Shown: positions 35,795-45,473, counted from the first letter of the stretch. The stretch is 64,000 nucleotides of DNA from Rhodobacteraceae bacterium KLH11 (GCA_000158135.1 DS999531.1:394519-458518); one strand, 5' to 3'. Made by a program: numbers and translations. Notes: a model not told the origin generated them from the letters alone.

Positions 35795-36817
35795 TTACCC
35801 CGTTTCACGGCCCGCATCGGCCTCATACGCCTCAATAATGGCGGCCACAAGCGGGTGGCGCACGACGTCTTTCGAGGTGAAGTAGTTGAAGCTGATATTC
35901 GGGATCGTCTTAAGCAGCCGCTCAGCATCTTTAAGGCCCGATTGCACGCCGCGTGGCAGATCAACCTGCGAGCGGTCACCGGTGATCACCATCCGGCTGC
36001 CCTCACCCAATCTGGTCAGGAACATTTTCATCTGCATGGTGGTCGCATTCTGCGCCTCGTCCAGCACCACAAACGCATTCGCCAGCGTGCGCCCGCGCAT
36101 AAAGGCCAGCGGGGCGATTTCGATTCGTTTTTCCTCGATCAGCTTGGCCAGTTGCTTGCCCGGCAGGAAATCGTTCAGCGCATCGTAAAGCGGCTGCATG
36201 TAAGGATCGACCTTGTCCTTCATGTCACCGGGCAGGTAGCCCAGCTTTTCACCAGCTTCGACTGCCGGCCGGCTGAGGATGATCCGGTCAACATGACCGC
36301 CGATGAACATCGAAACACCCGCCGCAACCGCGAGATAGGTCTTGCCGGTGCCAGCAGGGCCAATACCAAAGGCCAGCTCGTTGTTGAACAAGGATTGAAC
36401 ATAGGCTTTTTGCGCATCGGTACGCGGCTCGACCAGTTTCTTGCGGGTCTTGATCTCAACCGTGCCGCCTTTGAACATCTCAAGCTGGTCACCGTCGCGC
36501 GAACCGGTTCCCGCCTCGGAATTGCCCATGCGCAATTCGCGGTCTACATCCGCCGCCTCAACCTCGCGCCCGCCCTCCAGCCTTGTGTAAAGCGACTGCA
36601 AAACCTCGACGGCCTGCTTCTGCGACTCCTCATCGCCCAGAACGACCAGCTGATTGCCACGGCGCACGATCTGCACCGAAAGCTTCTGCTCGATATCGGT
36701 CAGATTGCGATCATATTCGCCACACAAATCAATCAGTAGTCTGTTATCAGGAAATTCAACAAGCGCCTCGCGCTGGGGCATGTCATCTTGCGATGGGGTC
36801 AGGGCACCGATGGCCAA
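35795..36817 (-). CDS. phoH: PhoH-family ATPase (TTG start)
   Basis: PhoH-like P-loop protein associated with RNA metabolism; it nearly always precedes ybeY. The 340-residue chain has an N-terminal KH-like region (residues about 30-100) and an ATPase core with Walker A GPAGTGKTYLA and a DEAQNAT Walker B/helicase-like motif. The start is chosen as TTG 36817, with AGGAG six bases ahead; the open frame runs 20 codons further to an ATG without a ribosome site. A second ATG twelve codons inside would remove conserved residues less safely supported. Confidence 0.92.
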   Translation of the reverse strand: MAIGALTPSQDDMPQREALVEFPDNRLLIDLCGEYDRNLTDIEQKLSVQIVRRGNQLVVLGDEESQKQAVEVLQSLYTRLEGGREVEAADVDRELRMGNSEAGTGSRDGDQLEMFKGGTVEIKTRKKLVEPRTDAQKAYVQSLFNNELAFGIGPAGTGKTYLAVAAGVSMFIGGHVDRIILSRPAVEAGEKLGYLPGDMKDKVDPYMQPLYDALNDFLPGKQLAKLIEEKRIEIAPLAFMRGRTLANAFVVLDEAQNATTMQMKMFLTRLGEGSRMVITGDRSQVDLPRGVQSGLKDAERLLKTIPNISFNYFTSKDVVRHPLVAAIIEAYEADAGRETG

Positions 36818-36891
36818 TCCGTTCTCCTGTCTTGGCGTTTCACCTTGAGCGTAGACAACATCTTGTGGTGGACGCAAGCCGCAGTTTTACT

Positions 36892-36913
36892 TTTTGCCGA
36901 TTGGGCGGCAAAA
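36892..36913. repeat. Hairpin TTTTGCCG/CGGCAAAA upstream of phoH
   Basis: Perfect 8-bp inverted repeat with a six-base loop (36892-36899 and 36906-36913). It sits between the end of the beta-barrel gene and phoH. No T run follows beyond the stem on either strand, so termination is possible but not convincing. Confidence 0.5.
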
Positions 36914-36959
36914 GCGCCCCTCGCTTAGACGCTTTCAAGCGAATTTCACATGCCGCGGA

Positions 36960-37730
36960 TCAGAAGGTGTAGTTCAACCCGATGCGAAAACCGCGGTAGC
37001 TTGGCGTTGATTTGGTCGAAAACATCGGCCCCAGATCCACGGTCTCTGATTCGAATTGCAAATACTCGATCTCACCCGTAATGGACCAGTTCTCGTTCAA
37101 CTGATGCTCGGCGCCCAGGCTCACCGAGAACCCCTCCCGCCGATCCACCTCTTCAAACCGCATCGTACCTGTGAGTTCGGTCAGAGAGGCCGACGTGGTG
37201 ATATCCCCGCGCACATACCCAACCGTAGCAAAGTACAGAATATTCCCGCGCCGGTTGGTCAGGCCATTTTTCAGACGCAGCGAAAACACATCGGAAATCG
37301 CGGATCTGCCACTGGCTACGGCCGTCCCGATCTGGGTCGTGGTGCTGTCATCAAGCGTTCCGAAATCATAACCGATCTCAACCCCGTAAACATACTCGCG
37401 CCCGCCCCAGGTTGGCAGGGTCCCACGCCAACCGCCACGGAACCCGCCGAAATTGCCATTGGGCTTGACCTCGCCCAGCACGAAAAGCTGATCATTGTTA
37501 ACACGCACGCCAAATTCATCTGAACCGCCAGAGGCACGCCCTGCACTGACCCCCAGATAGAATGCACTGACATCTCGCGCATAGCGTTGTGACGAGAGTA
37601 CATCCGGCTCAGTAACCTCGCCGATTACATCCCCGGCCAATCCGGGCGTTACCCAGGACATCAGCACCGCGGCCATCAGCAAAAACCTTAAAGGCCCTGA
37701 TCTTGGTCTTGGAACACACATCCCCCTCAC
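36960..37730 (-). CDS. Outer-membrane beta-barrel protein, function unknown
   Basis: 256 residues with a signal peptide ending near GLAGDV (about residue 33), then alternating hydrophobic strands, and a terminal Y-T-F as in outer-membrane barrels. The size and the paired strands (VSAGRASGG, GFRGGWRGT, VYGVEIGYDFG, SVSLGAEHQL, GFRIGLNYTF) suggest an 8- or 10-strand OmpA/OprF-like barrel without a peptidoglycan domain. GTG 37730 has GGAGGG eight bases ahead; ATG 37721 is an alternative. It interrupts the usual miaB-phoH neighbourhood and likely has its own promoter. Confidence 0.75.
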   Translation of the reverse strand: MRGMCVPRPRSGPLRFLLMAAVLMSWVTPGLAGDVIGEVTEPDVLSSQRYARDVSAFYLGVSAGRASGGSDEFGVRVNNDQLFVLGEVKPNGNFGGFRGGWRGTLPTWGGREYVYGVEIGYDFGTLDDSTTTQIGTAVASGRSAISDVFSLRLKNGLTNRRGNILYFATVGYVRGDITTSASLTELTGTMRFEEVDRREGFSVSLGAEHQLNENWSITGEIEYLQFESETVDLGPMFSTKSTPSYRGFRIGLNYTF

Positions 37731-37894
37731 TAATCGTACCCTCCGCCGGGTGAACTGAATTACCGGTCAAGACAAAACACGGTACCCGGAAACTTACCCT
37801 GGAAAAAACCTAGCATCCCTCGGAACATAGTTCCAAGCCATAAATCAAGGGTTAAAATTCCGGGAAATATCCCTTGCCGGCACAGCCTGTCAGG

Positions 37895-39214
37895 TCAGAT
37901 CAGCGCGCCGCCCAACGAGTTCGCGCCCGAGGCCGTGATCTTTACCTTACGTAAGTCACCAGCCTCCACATCCGTGTCAGAGACGTGAACCGCATGCAGA
38001 TACTCGGATTTTCCCACCATCTGCCCTGGTTGCCTTCCGGGCTTCTCGAACAAGACGCTTACGGTCTGCCCAACCATCGCATCCTGAATTTCCCGCTGAT
38101 GGCGTGTGATCATGGCTTGCAGGCGCTGCAGGCGTTCATCGGCCACTTCGGCCTCGACCTGTGGCCGTTCTGCCGCAGGGGTGCCGGGGCGGGTCGAGTA
38201 TTTGAAGGAATATGCATAGCCATATTTGACCTCTTCCACCAAATCCAGCGTCGCCTGAAAATCCTCATCCGTTTCTTCCGGAAACCCGACGATGAAATCA
38301 CCCGACATCAGAATGTCGGGCCGTGCCTCACGGATACGCTCGATCAGCCGCAGATAGCTTTCAGCCGTATGGCTGCGATTCATTCGCTTGAGAACCCGGT
38401 CAGACCCCGACTGCACCGGCAGATGCAGATAGGGCATCAGCTTGTCACAGGTACCATGCGCCTCGATCAGTGCATCATCCATATCGTTGGGGTGCGAAGT
38501 GGTGAAGCGGATGCGTTCCAACCCATCAACCTTGTTCAACTCCCAGATCAACGCGGCGAGCGTCATGTCGCCGTCTGGACCCGCCCCGTGATAGGCATTC
38601 ACATTCTGCCCCAGCAAAGTGATCTCGCGCACGCCACGTTCCACCAGATCCTGTGCTTCGCGGATGATGCGATCTGCCGGGCGGCTGACCTCGGCCCCGC
38701 GCGTATAAGGCACCACACAGAAGGCACAGAATTTATCGCAACCTTCCTGAACCGTCAGGAATGCCGTCGGGCCGCGTTTGGCTTTGGGGCGGCTCTTGAG
38801 CTTCTCGAACTTGTCTTCTTCGGGGAAATCGGTGTCCAGCGCCTTTTCGCCACCGCGGGTCTTTGCCTCCATCTCGGGCAAACGGTGATAGCTTTGCGGG
38901 CCAACAACAAGATCCACCAGCGGCTGGCGACGCATGATTTCTTCGCCCTCGGCCTGCGCCACGCAACCCGCGACACCAATCTTCAAATCGGGCTTTTCAG
39001 CTTTAAGCCCTTTGAAACGCCCCAGTTCAGAATACACCTTCTCAGCCGCTTTCTCGCGGATATGGCAGGTGTTCAGCAGGATCATATCCGCATCGTCCGG
39101 GGATTTCGTCTCTACATACCCCTGCCCGCCCAGCGCTTCGGCCATGCGTTCACTGTCATAGACGTTCATCTGACAGCCATAGGTCTTGATAAACAGCTTT
39201 TTGGGTTCTGACAT
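37895..39214 (-). CDS. miaB: tRNA-2-methylthio-N6-dimethylallyladenosine synthase
   Basis: Radical-SAM methylthiotransferase acting on i6A37 of tRNAs. The 439-residue chain has the N-terminal UPF0004 cluster domain starting [13 protein letters not shown], the radical-SAM motif CDKFCAFC, and a C-terminal TRAM domain of about 65 residues. The long frame continues 63 codons upstream over the start of a divergent gene, but the ATG at 39214 matches the family. The divergent neighbour starts about 120 bases away. Confidence 0.96.
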   Translation of the reverse strand: MSEPKKLFIKTYGCQMNVYDSERMAEALGGQGYVETKSPDDADMILLNTCHIREKAAEKVYSELGRFKGLKAEKPDLKIGVAGCVAQAEGEEIMRRQPLVDLVVGPQSYHRLPEMEAKTRGGEKALDTDFPEEDKFEKLKSRPKAKRGPTAFLTVQEGCDKFCAFCVVPYTRGAEVSRPADRIIREAQDLVERGVREITLLGQNVNAYHGAGPDGDMTLAALIWELNKVDGLERIRFTTSHPNDMDDALIEAHGTCDKLMPYLHLPVQSGSDRVLKRMNRSHTAESYLRLIERIREARPDILMSGDFIVGFPEETDEDFQATLDLVEEVKYGYAYSFKYSTRPGTPAAERPQVEAEVADERLQRLQAMITRHQREIQDAMVGQTVSVLFEKPGRQPGQMVGKSEYLHAVHVSDTDVEAGDLRKVKITASGANSLGGALI

Positions 39215-39333
39215 GGGTGGGCCTTTGCGTTCGCTGGGTCGGCGTCGTCTATACGGATCGAACGCCGCTTGCAATGCTGGCGCAATTACCCGAATTTGGC
39301 CGGAATTTCCAGCAAGGCGGAAACGAACAGGCA

Positions 39334-40197
39334 ATGTTATACGAATCCCTCGACCACTTTCTGAAAACCGGTCGAACGGCCCTGTCCAAAGGGCCCATCG
39401 CATTAATCTTCGCCGAAGATGATATCGAGTTGGATGGAACGCTGCGCCATCACCTGAAACTCGGGTTCAAAGCGGTAATCGCCTTTATGCCGGAAGATTT
39501 TGCACTGGCGGATGATCTGAGTGACCGGATCCACCGGATCACGATGACCTGTGTTCCCAGAAATGTGGTGTTTGAGGCCATCAACCGGATCATAGAAACG
39601 GCGCAGGGTGCGTGGCTATACTACTGCTACAACGCCGAATACCTGTTCTACCCGTTTTGTGAAACGCGCACGGTTGGCGAATTGCTCGCCTTTCACTCCG
39701 AAGAACGACGCAAGGCGATGCTGACCCATGTGATCGACCTGTACGCCAACGATCTGACGGCATTTCCCAACGGGGTCGCACCGGATCATGCCATGCTGGA
39801 CAAGACCGGATATTATGCCCACACCCGCCATGATGCGACAGGCACCCCTCAGGAGCGGCAACTGGATATGTCCGGCGGCCTGCGCTGGCGGTTCGAAGAT
39901 CACATCCCGTACGAGCGGCGCCGGATCGACCGGATTTCCCTGTTCAAGGCAACGCCTGAACTACAGTTGCTGCCCGATCACACCTTCAATGAACCCGAAT
40001 ACAACACTTATGCCTGCCCATGGCACAACAACCTGACAGCGGCGGTCTGTTCATTCCGCGCAGCCAAGGCATTGAAAACCAATGCGGGATCAACCTTCGA
40101 TATCGCCGACTTCTGCTGGAGCCATTCCGCCCCGTTCGAATGGCATTCCCGCCAGCTTCTGGATCTGGGCCTGATCGAACCGGGCCAGTGGTTCTGA
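39334..40197 (+). CDS. Glycosyltransferase-like protein (GT2/GT92 type)
   Basis: 287-residue cytoplasmic protein. The segment [22 protein letters not shown] resembles the start of GT2_4/GT92 glycosyltransferases, where an acidic patch and H-x-x-x-G-F mark the nucleotide-sugar fold. An E-R-R-K-A-M-L region and a later A-C-P-W-H-N-N-L segment are probably conserved in relatives. The sugar and acceptor are unknown. Of the possible starts 39217, 39274 and 39334, the last begins just before the domain; the frame choice is uncertain. The gene is followed by a compound hairpin repeat. Confidence 0.6.
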   Translation: MLYESLDHFLKTGRTALSKGPIALIFAEDDIELDGTLRHHLKLGFKAVIAFMPEDFALADDLSDRIHRITMTCVPRNVVFEAINRIIETAQGAWLYYCYNAEYLFYPFCETRTVGELLAFHSEERRKAMLTHVIDLYANDLTAFPNGVAPDHAMLDKTGYYAHTRHDATGTPQERQLDMSGGLRWRFEDHIPYERRRIDRISLFKATPELQLLPDHTFNEPEYNTYACPWHNNLTAAVCSFRAAKALKTNAGSTFDIADFCWSHSAPFEWHSRQLLDLGLIEPGQWF

Positions 40198-40203
40198 CCC
40201 GCC

Positions 40204-40266
40204 CTTCTTCTGTTTGAAAATACCTCGGGGGAGGCGCGGCTTGCCGCGACGGGGGCAGCGCCCCCG
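40204..40266. repeat. Compound hairpin repeat, copy 3
   Basis: Between two convergent genes. It begins CTTCTTCTGTTT, continues with the shared A-A-A-A-T-A-C-C-T-C-G-G-G-G-G core, then CGCGGC/GCCGCG and GGGGGC/GCCCCC hairpins. It is the reverse complement of the left part of 18435-18502, including the CGCGGC hairpin, and shares its core with 31474-31518. Its place between convergent stops fits a bidirectional terminator. Confidence 0.8.
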
Positions 40267-40269
40267 GAA

Positions 40270-41067
40270 TCAGCGCCGCAGCAGAACCGGAAACCAATCC
40301 TCACGCAACCGTTGCCCCGGCTTCATCTCATGCCCCGGAAAAGGCGGCGAAGTACGGCCCGGCCGCTCGACATAGCGCGCATCATCGCCAACCAACCGCA
40401 GAGAAAAGGCGCGGCGACGGCTGTCCGACTGGTTGCCCCGCGCCCCATGCAACGTGCGATAGTTGAAGGCTACCGCGTCGCCGGGCTCCATCTCGAACTC
40501 AACAATCTTCATCCCCTCGGCTTCGGGATCTGGCACCGGGATGTACTGACCTTCGTCGGGAAAGAACCCCTCTTCCGAAACCCACCGGGTAGGCAGCACT
40601 TCTTTCTGCCACCGATGCGACCCCGCAACGCAACGCAAAGTGGCCTGCTTCACCGGATCAAGCGGAGACCAGAAGCTGATATTCTGCTGACCATCGACAA
40701 AGTAATACGGCCCGTCCTGATGCCATGGCGTCGCCATCGAAGTACCAGCCTCTTTGACCAGCACATGGTCATGGAACATCTGAACCGTCTCGGACTGCAT
40801 AAGATCGGCGGCAACTTCCGCTGCAGGCGACCCTTCGATCACCTCGCGAAACTCGGGGATGCGTGACCAATTGCAATAGTCGTCGAAGAAACGACCCGTC
40901 TCGCCCTCTTTCTTGTTCTCGGACGCATAAGGCCCCGGTTCAGCCATATTCGCGGCAACCCCGGCTCTCAGCGTTTCAACATGATCGGCGAATAAGCCTT
41001 TGACCAACACGACACCGTCTCTCTGATAGTCGTCTATCATTGCCTGGGAAACAAGAGGATGAGTCAT
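40270..41067 (-). CDS. Phytanoyl-CoA dioxygenase family protein
   Basis: Fe(II)/2-oxoglutarate-dependent oxygenase of 265 residues. The HxD iron motif appears in TPWHQDGPYYF and the distal histidine in the T-L-H-G-A-R-G-N segment, with an arginine for 2-oxoglutarate in the R-R-R-A-F-S-L-R stretch. Relatives hydroxylate small metabolites such as ectoine or quaternary amines, so the substrate cannot be assigned. The chosen ATG has GGAGA upstream; the frame extends 16 codons further. It is divergent from a LysR gene with 85 bases between, a usual sign that the regulator controls it. Confidence 0.88.
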   Translation of the reverse strand: MTHPLVSQAMIDDYQRDGVVLVKGLFADHVETLRAGVAANMAEPGPYASENKKEGETGRFFDDYCNWSRIPEFREVIEGSPAAEVAADLMQSETVQMFHDHVLVKEAGTSMATPWHQDGPYYFVDGQQNISFWSPLDPVKQATLRCVAGSHRWQKEVLPTRWVSEEGFFPDEGQYIPVPDPEAEGMKIVEFEMEPGDAVAFNYRTLHGARGNQSDSRRRAFSLRLVGDDARYVERPGRTSPPFPGHEMKPGQRLREDWFPVLLRR

Positions 41068-41152
41068 GCGGGTCTCCATAATCTGATCAACCGATCTGCG
41101 CATGATTGAGATCACTGTTCAAATCATATCTTTCGATCTAGGTATTAACTTC

Positions 41153-42049
41153 ATGTTATATATCACGCTGCGTCAATACGAATATGTGTGTGCAATTGGC
41201 CGGTATGGCAGCCTGTCTGCGGCCGCGCATCGCCTGAATGTCTCGCAACCGGCCTTGTCCAACGCGCTGACCCGGGTGGAAACACATTTGGGATATCCGC
41301 TGTTCTCTCGTAAACGAGGCGTGCCGATGGCACTGACCCCTCAGGGCCGCAGGTTCATCGAAAAGGCAGAAGCCCTGCTCAACAAAGCCGCCCTTCTGGA
41401 GGATGCACGACAGCCCGTCACAGGCGAAAACCGGCTGCGGCTGGGATGTTTCATTGATCTTGCACCATTTCTTCTGGCCCAGTCTCTGCATCATCTGAGA
41501 ACAGCCTTGCCCGATATTATCCTGACACATGGGGTCGACACGTTCGAAGGGCTGATTTCGGGCCTGACTGATGGCAGGTTTGACCTGGCACTCACTTATG
41601 ATCTCGGAATGGATGCCGGTTTCTCGTGTGAAAAGCTGTTCGACAGCACTCCGCGGGCGCTGCTTTCCCCTGATCACCCTTTGGCAGAGTTTCAGAACGT
41701 GACCCTCGCAGAGCTTGCGAAATTTCCGCTGATTCTATCCAAAGAAGGGCTGTCTGCACAGCACATGCTCGGGTTGTTCCGGCGTAAGGGCCTGAATCCC
41801 ACCATCTCACATCGGGCGGAAACGTTGGAAATCTTACGCAGTCTGGCCGCCCTTAAGGAGGGCATAGGAATAAGCTATGCCAGCCCGACAAGTGACTACA
41901 GCTATGACCGGATGCACCTTCTCAGCCTTCCCATCACCGATCCCGATGCGACGGAATCGGTCGTGCTGGCGCGCCATGGCACCGGGCCGACCGATACGCT
42001 CATCACAACCGCGCAGCGCGTGTTGGTTGAGGGGCTGAAAACGGGCTAG
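41153..42049 (+). CDS. LysR-family regulator divergent from the dioxygenase gene
   Basis: 298-residue LysR regulator: N-terminal winged helix with the L-N-V-S-Q-P-A-L-S-N-A-L recognition region and a C-terminal effector domain. It begins M-L-Y-I-T-L-R-Q-Y-E-Y, typical of OxyR/MetR-like LysR proteins, with the open frame extending 17 codons upstream. Divergence from the phytanoyl-CoA dioxygenase-family gene suggests that is its target. It ends one base before the irr stop on the other strand. Confidence 0.88.
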   Translation: MLYITLRQYEYVCAIGRYGSLSAAAHRLNVSQPALSNALTRVETHLGYPLFSRKRGVPMALTPQGRRFIEKAEALLNKAALLEDARQPVTGENRLRLGCFIDLAPFLLAQSLHHLRTALPDIILTHGVDTFEGLISGLTDGRFDLALTYDLGMDAGFSCEKLFDSTPRALLSPDHPLAEFQNVTLAELAKFPLILSKEGLSAQHMLGLFRRKGLNPTISHRAETLEILRSLAALKEGIGISYASPTSDYSYDRMHLLSLPITDPDATESVVLARHGTGPTDTLITTAQRVLVEGLKTG

Positions 42050-42469
42050 TTACTGCTTCTTGCGCAGACGGATGACAACATCGACTGACGCGATCTCGAC
42101 CCCTTCGGGTGCCGTGGGCAGTTGTTTGATCACCAGCTGATCTGACGGCGCGTCGCTCAGGCGGCTTTCGTCTTCCCAGAAGAAGTGCGGATGATCATGG
42201 GTGTTAGTGTCAAAATAGCTCTTGGAGCCGTCAACAGTGATTTCCTGCAACACACCGGCCTCACAAAACGCACGCAGCGTATTGTAGACCGTCGCAAGCG
42301 AAACGGCGTCACCGTTTTCCTTGGCAGAATCGAACAGGCTTTCAGCCGTCACGTGGCGATGCAACCCGTCGCCCACCAGCAACTCGGCCAGAGCAACCCT
42401 CTGGCGCGTGGGGCGCAATCCTGCGTCAACCAACCAATTCGTAGCTATTTCCCGGCTCTGAGGTGCCAT
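42050..42469 (-). CDS. irrA: Iron response regulator Irr (Fur family)
   Basis: Fur-superfamily repressor of alphaproteobacteria that senses iron status through haem. The 139-residue product has the Fur-like winged helix (L-R-P-T-R-Q-R-V-A-L) and the dimer/metal region with the HDHPHFF motif used in haem or metal sensing; the N-terminal GCP haem motif of Bradyrhizobium Irr is absent. Two starts are possible, GTG 42496 and ATG 42469; the latter fits family length. It is divergent from fabA, as in many Rhodobacteraceae. Confidence 0.9.
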   Translation of the reverse strand: MAPQSREIATNWLVDAGLRPTRQRVALAELLVGDGLHRHVTAESLFDSAKENGDAVSLATVYNTLRAFCEAGVLQEITVDGSKSYFDTNTHDHPHFFWEDESRLSDAPSDQLVIKQLPTAPEGVEIASVDVVIRLRKKQ

Positions 42470-42520
42470 CAATCCGATACCTGTGTTTTCCTGCACATAA
42501 TATAAGTGCGCCCGGCATAC

Positions 42521-42547
42521 AATTTCAAATGAAATTCATTCGCAATT
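42521..42547. promoter_or_regulatory. 27-bp imperfect palindrome between irr and fabA
   Basis: Centred on 42534, with 11 of 13 base pairs matching between the arms and the inner ATGAA-a-TTCAT perfect. AT-rich dyads of this kind bind Fur-superfamily proteins, so it is a good candidate operator for Irr autocontrol or for iron-linked control of fabA. It does not carry a textbook Irr ICE box, so the binder is inferred. Confidence 0.5.
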
Positions 42548-42657
42548 AATAACGTTGTGACAACACGATATGGCTTGCCACTCTTGCAGGACCTTGCATA
42601 CGGGTGCTAGACGAGGCCAGATCAAAGAAACAGACCCCTGGCAGGAGAGGCGGCAGA

Positions 42658-43167
42658 ATGGCCCAATTCCCGAGCAGTTTTGACAAGGACGATCTGCTGA
42701 AATGCGCCCGTGGCGAACTATTTGGCCCCGGAAATGCACAGCTGCCTGCCCCCCCGATGCTGATGATGGACCGGATCACCGATATCTCGGCGGATGGTGG
42801 TGCTCATGGTAAGGGTCACGTTCTGGCCGAATTCGACATCACCCCGGATATCTGGTTCTTTGGCTGCCATTTTCCCGGCAACCCGATCATGCCGGGCTGT
42901 CTGGGTCTTGACGGGTTGTGGCAGTTGACCGGTTTCAACCTGGGTTGGCGCGGCTGGCAGGGCCGTGGCATGGCCGTAGGCGTGGGCGAGGTCAAGCTGA
43001 CCGGCATGGTGCGCCCTGACCGCAAGATGCTGACCTATAAAATTGATTTCAAGAAAGCGATCCAGACCCGGCGCCTGACGATGGGTGTGGCGGATGGTAT
43101 CGTCGAAGCGGACGGCGAAATGATTTATGATGTCAAAGACATGAAAGTCGTTCTGTCCGAAGCCTGA
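42658..43167 (+). CDS. fabA: Beta-hydroxydecanoyl-ACP dehydratase/isomerase
   Basis: Dehydrates 3-hydroxydecanoyl-ACP and isomerises the product to cis-3-decenoyl-ACP, the branch point to unsaturated fatty acids. The 169-residue hot-dog protein has catalytic H71 in [11 protein letters not shown] and D85 in LGLDGLWQL, one residue later than in E. coli. A GGAGAGG sequence lies before the ATG; the open frame extends 18 codons upstream. First gene of fabA-fabB-fabI. Confidence 0.97.
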   Translation: MAQFPSSFDKDDLLKCARGELFGPGNAQLPAPPMLMMDRITDISADGGAHGKGHVLAEFDITPDIWFFGCHFPGNPIMPGCLGLDGLWQLTGFNLGWRGWQGRGMAVGVGEVKLTGMVRPDRKMLTYKIDFKKAIQTRRLTMGVADGIVEADGEMIYDVKDMKVVLSEA

Positions 43168-43198
43168 GCCTGACCGGCCCGAAATAAGGAGCACGCAT

Positions 43199-44428
43199 AT
43201 GCGTCGAGTAGTTGTCACCGGTTTGGGGATTGTCTCCTCCATCGGGAACAATGCCCAAGAGGTTCTGGCCTCGCTGAAGGCCGGAAAATCCGGCATCGAG
43301 GCGAATGAGCAGATGGTCGAACATGGCTTTCGCAGCCAGATCGCCGGGTCACTCAAGATCGACGTGACCGAGCACGTGGACAAGCGCACGCTGCGCTTCA
43401 TGGGGCCCGGGGCCGCTTACGCCCATATCGCCATGAGCCAGGCGATTGCAGATTCCGGCCTGACCGAAGATCAGGTGGTGAACCCGCGCACCGGATTGGT
43501 GGCGGGCTCTGGCGGCCCATCGACCAGCGCCATGCTGACCGCACATCAGACGGTGCTGAAAAACGGTGCGACCAAGCGCATCGGTCCCTTTGCGGTGCCG
43601 AAATGCATGTGCTCGACAATTGCCGCGAACCTGGCGACCGCGTTCAAGATCAAGGGCATCAATTATTCGATCACCTCGGCTTGCTCGACTTCGCTGCATT
43701 GCATCGGCAACGCTGCAGAACAGATCATGCTGGGCAAGCAGGACGTGGTGTTTGCGGGCGGCGGAGAAGAGCTGGACTGGACCCTGTCCTGCCTGTTTGA
43801 CGCCATGGGTGCAATGTCGTCGAAATATAACGACACGCCAGAAAAAGCGTCTCGTGCTTTCGACCAGAACCGCGATGGTTTCGTGATTTCCGGCGGCGGC
43901 GGTATTGTTGTGCTGGAAGACCTCGACCACGCGCTGGCCCGTGGCGCAAAAATCTATGCCGAAGTAACCGGATATGCGGCCACCTCGGATGGCCATGACA
44001 TGGTCGCCCCGTCCGGTGAAGGCGGCGAGCGCGCGATGCGGCTGGCCCTGTCCACTCTTCCCGAGGGTCGCAAGGTGGGCTACATCAACGCGCACGGCAC
44101 TTCGACCCCGGTCGGTGATGTGGGTGAGGTTGAAGCCGTGCGCCGCATCTTTGGCGAAGGCAACGTGCCGCCAATCTCCTCAACCAAGTCGATGACCGGC
44201 CACGCTCAGGGCGCTGCCGGCGCGCTTGAAACGATCTTCTGTCTGCTGATGCTGGACAGTGATTTCATTACACCGTCGATCAATGTCGACACACTTGCCG
44301 ACGGCATCCTGCCCGGTGAAATTGCAACGCAAGTTGTTGAAAACGCAGGCCTGGACAGTGTCATGACCAATAGCTTCGGCTTTGGTGGCACCAACGGATC
44401 CATGGTTCTGTCGAAGTATAACGGGTGA
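43199..44428 (+). CDS. fabB: Beta-ketoacyl-ACP synthase I
   Basis: Elongates both saturated chains and the cis-3-decenoyl-ACP made by FabA. The 409-residue thiolase-fold enzyme has the Cys-His-His triad: nucleophile in [17 protein letters not shown] and KSMTGHAQG. It lies about 30 bases after fabA, with AAGGAG before the start. Confidence 0.97.
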   Translation: MRRVVVTGLGIVSSIGNNAQEVLASLKAGKSGIEANEQMVEHGFRSQIAGSLKIDVTEHVDKRTLRFMGPGAAYAHIAMSQAIADSGLTEDQVVNPRTGLVAGSGGPSTSAMLTAHQTVLKNGATKRIGPFAVPKCMCSTIAANLATAFKIKGINYSITSACSTSLHCIGNAAEQIMLGKQDVVFAGGGEELDWTLSCLFDAMGAMSSKYNDTPEKASRAFDQNRDGFVISGGGGIVVLEDLDHALARGAKIYAEVTGYAATSDGHDMVAPSGEGGERAMRLALSTLPEGRKVGYINAHGTSTPVGDVGEVEAVRRIFGEGNVPPISSTKSMTGHAQGAAGALETIFCLLMLDSDFITPSINVDTLADGILPGEIATQVVENAGLDSVMTNSFGFGGTNGSMVLSKYNG

Positions 44429-44433
44429 ACAAG

Positions 44434-45225
44434 ATGTCGGAACAACTCAAGGGTAAACGCGGCCTGATCATGGGCGTGGCCAACGATCGTTCGATCGCGT
44501 GGGGCATCGCCAAGGCCATGCACGAGGCGGGCGCGGAACTGGCCTTCACCTATCAGGGCGAAGCCTTTGGCAAACGGCTGGAGCCTCTGGCCCAGAGCCT
44601 CGGCAGCGACTTCATGGTCGATGCGGACGTCACTGATGACGAATCGCTGGAGCGCGCATTCGACGAACTGGCCGGGCGCTGGCCGACCATCGATTTTGTG
44701 GTCCATGCCATCGCCTATTCGGACAAATCTGAACTGACCGGCCGGTTTCTGAACACCACGCGGGCGAACTTCAAACACTCGCTGGATGTGTCGGCCTATT
44801 CGTTCATCGAAGTGGCGCGCCGTGCCTATCCGCTGATGAAAGATAATGGCGGTACTTTGCTGACCCTGACCTATCAGGGCTCGAACAAGGTTGTACCAAA
44901 TTACAACGTGATGGGTGTGGCCAAGGCCGCGCTGGAATCAGCGACCCGCTACCTGGCCAACGATCTCGGCCCCGAAGGCATCCGCGTGAATGCGATCTCG
45001 CCCGGTCCGATGAAAACGCTGGCCGGTGCGGCGATTGGCGGTGCCCGCAAGACCTACAAGTTCTGCGACCAGAACGCTCCGATGCGCTCGAACGCAACGC
45101 TTGAGGCGGTTGGCGGCACTGCGGTTTACCTTACATCTGACGCGGGCAGCTACACATCGGGTGAGATTATCCGTGTCGATGGCGGTTATCACATTCTTGG
45201 GATGCCCCAGCCCGAGGCCATGTGA
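44434..45225 (+). CDS. fabI: Enoyl-ACP reductase FabI
   Basis: NADH-dependent reductase of the last step in each fatty-acid elongation round, the target class of triclosan. The 263-residue SDR-like protein has the G-V-A-N-D-R-S-I-A-W-G nucleotide motif of FabI and the Y-x6-K active pair (YNVMGVAK). GTG 44425, which overlaps the fabB stop, is a possible alternative start; the ATG at 44434 fits the family better. Third gene of the unit. Confidence 0.96.
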   Translation: MSEQLKGKRGLIMGVANDRSIAWGIAKAMHEAGAELAFTYQGEAFGKRLEPLAQSLGSDFMVDADVTDDESLERAFDELAGRWPTIDFVVHAIAYSDKSELTGRFLNTTRANFKHSLDVSAYSFIEVARRAYPLMKDNGGTLLTLTYQGSNKVVPNYNVMGVAKAALESATRYLANDLGPEGIRVNAISPGPMKTLAGAAIGGARKTYKFCDQNAPMRSNATLEAVGGTAVYLTSDAGSYTSGEIIRVDGGYHILGMPQPEAM

Positions 45226-45284
45226 CCATATCTTTCCCTGCGGCGGCCAAGATTTGACCATCTTTGACCCGCAGGGATTGCAAT

Positions 45285-45473
45285 ATGAGCAAACTTGAAC
45301 AGATCCTCGCCAGCAACGGGCGGTCCCTGTATTTCCGGCGGAAAGTCGGAGGTATACGCGCAGGCCTGTTGTTGCTGGCGCTCGGTACTTTGCTGATCGC
45401 ATTGGCCGTCGCGACCCAACCGCATATCCGGGATGCGATTGAGCCCTTATTTGCCCAGCTACCGGGGCTCTGA
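45285..45473 (+). CDS. Small single-pass membrane protein
   Basis: 62 residues: a short basic N-terminal part (R-S-L-Y-F-R-R-K), one transmembrane segment (about residues 26-44) and a short C-terminal tail. AGGGA lies before the ATG. It follows fabI after about 60 bases on the same strand and is convergent with the FKBP gene. No family is recognised. Confidence 0.55.
   Translation: MSKLEQILASNGRSLYFRRKVGGIRAGLLLLALGTLLIALAVATQPHIRDAIEPLFAQLPGL

Noticed and set aside
36892..36913. Hairpin as terminator of the beta-barrel gene
   Set aside because: The stem itself contains the T and A runs; no T tract follows it, so it was listed only as an inverted repeat.
37985..39211. 408-codon plus-strand open frame across miaB
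   Set aside because: Antisense shadow of miaB, which carries the radical-SAM and TRAM features.
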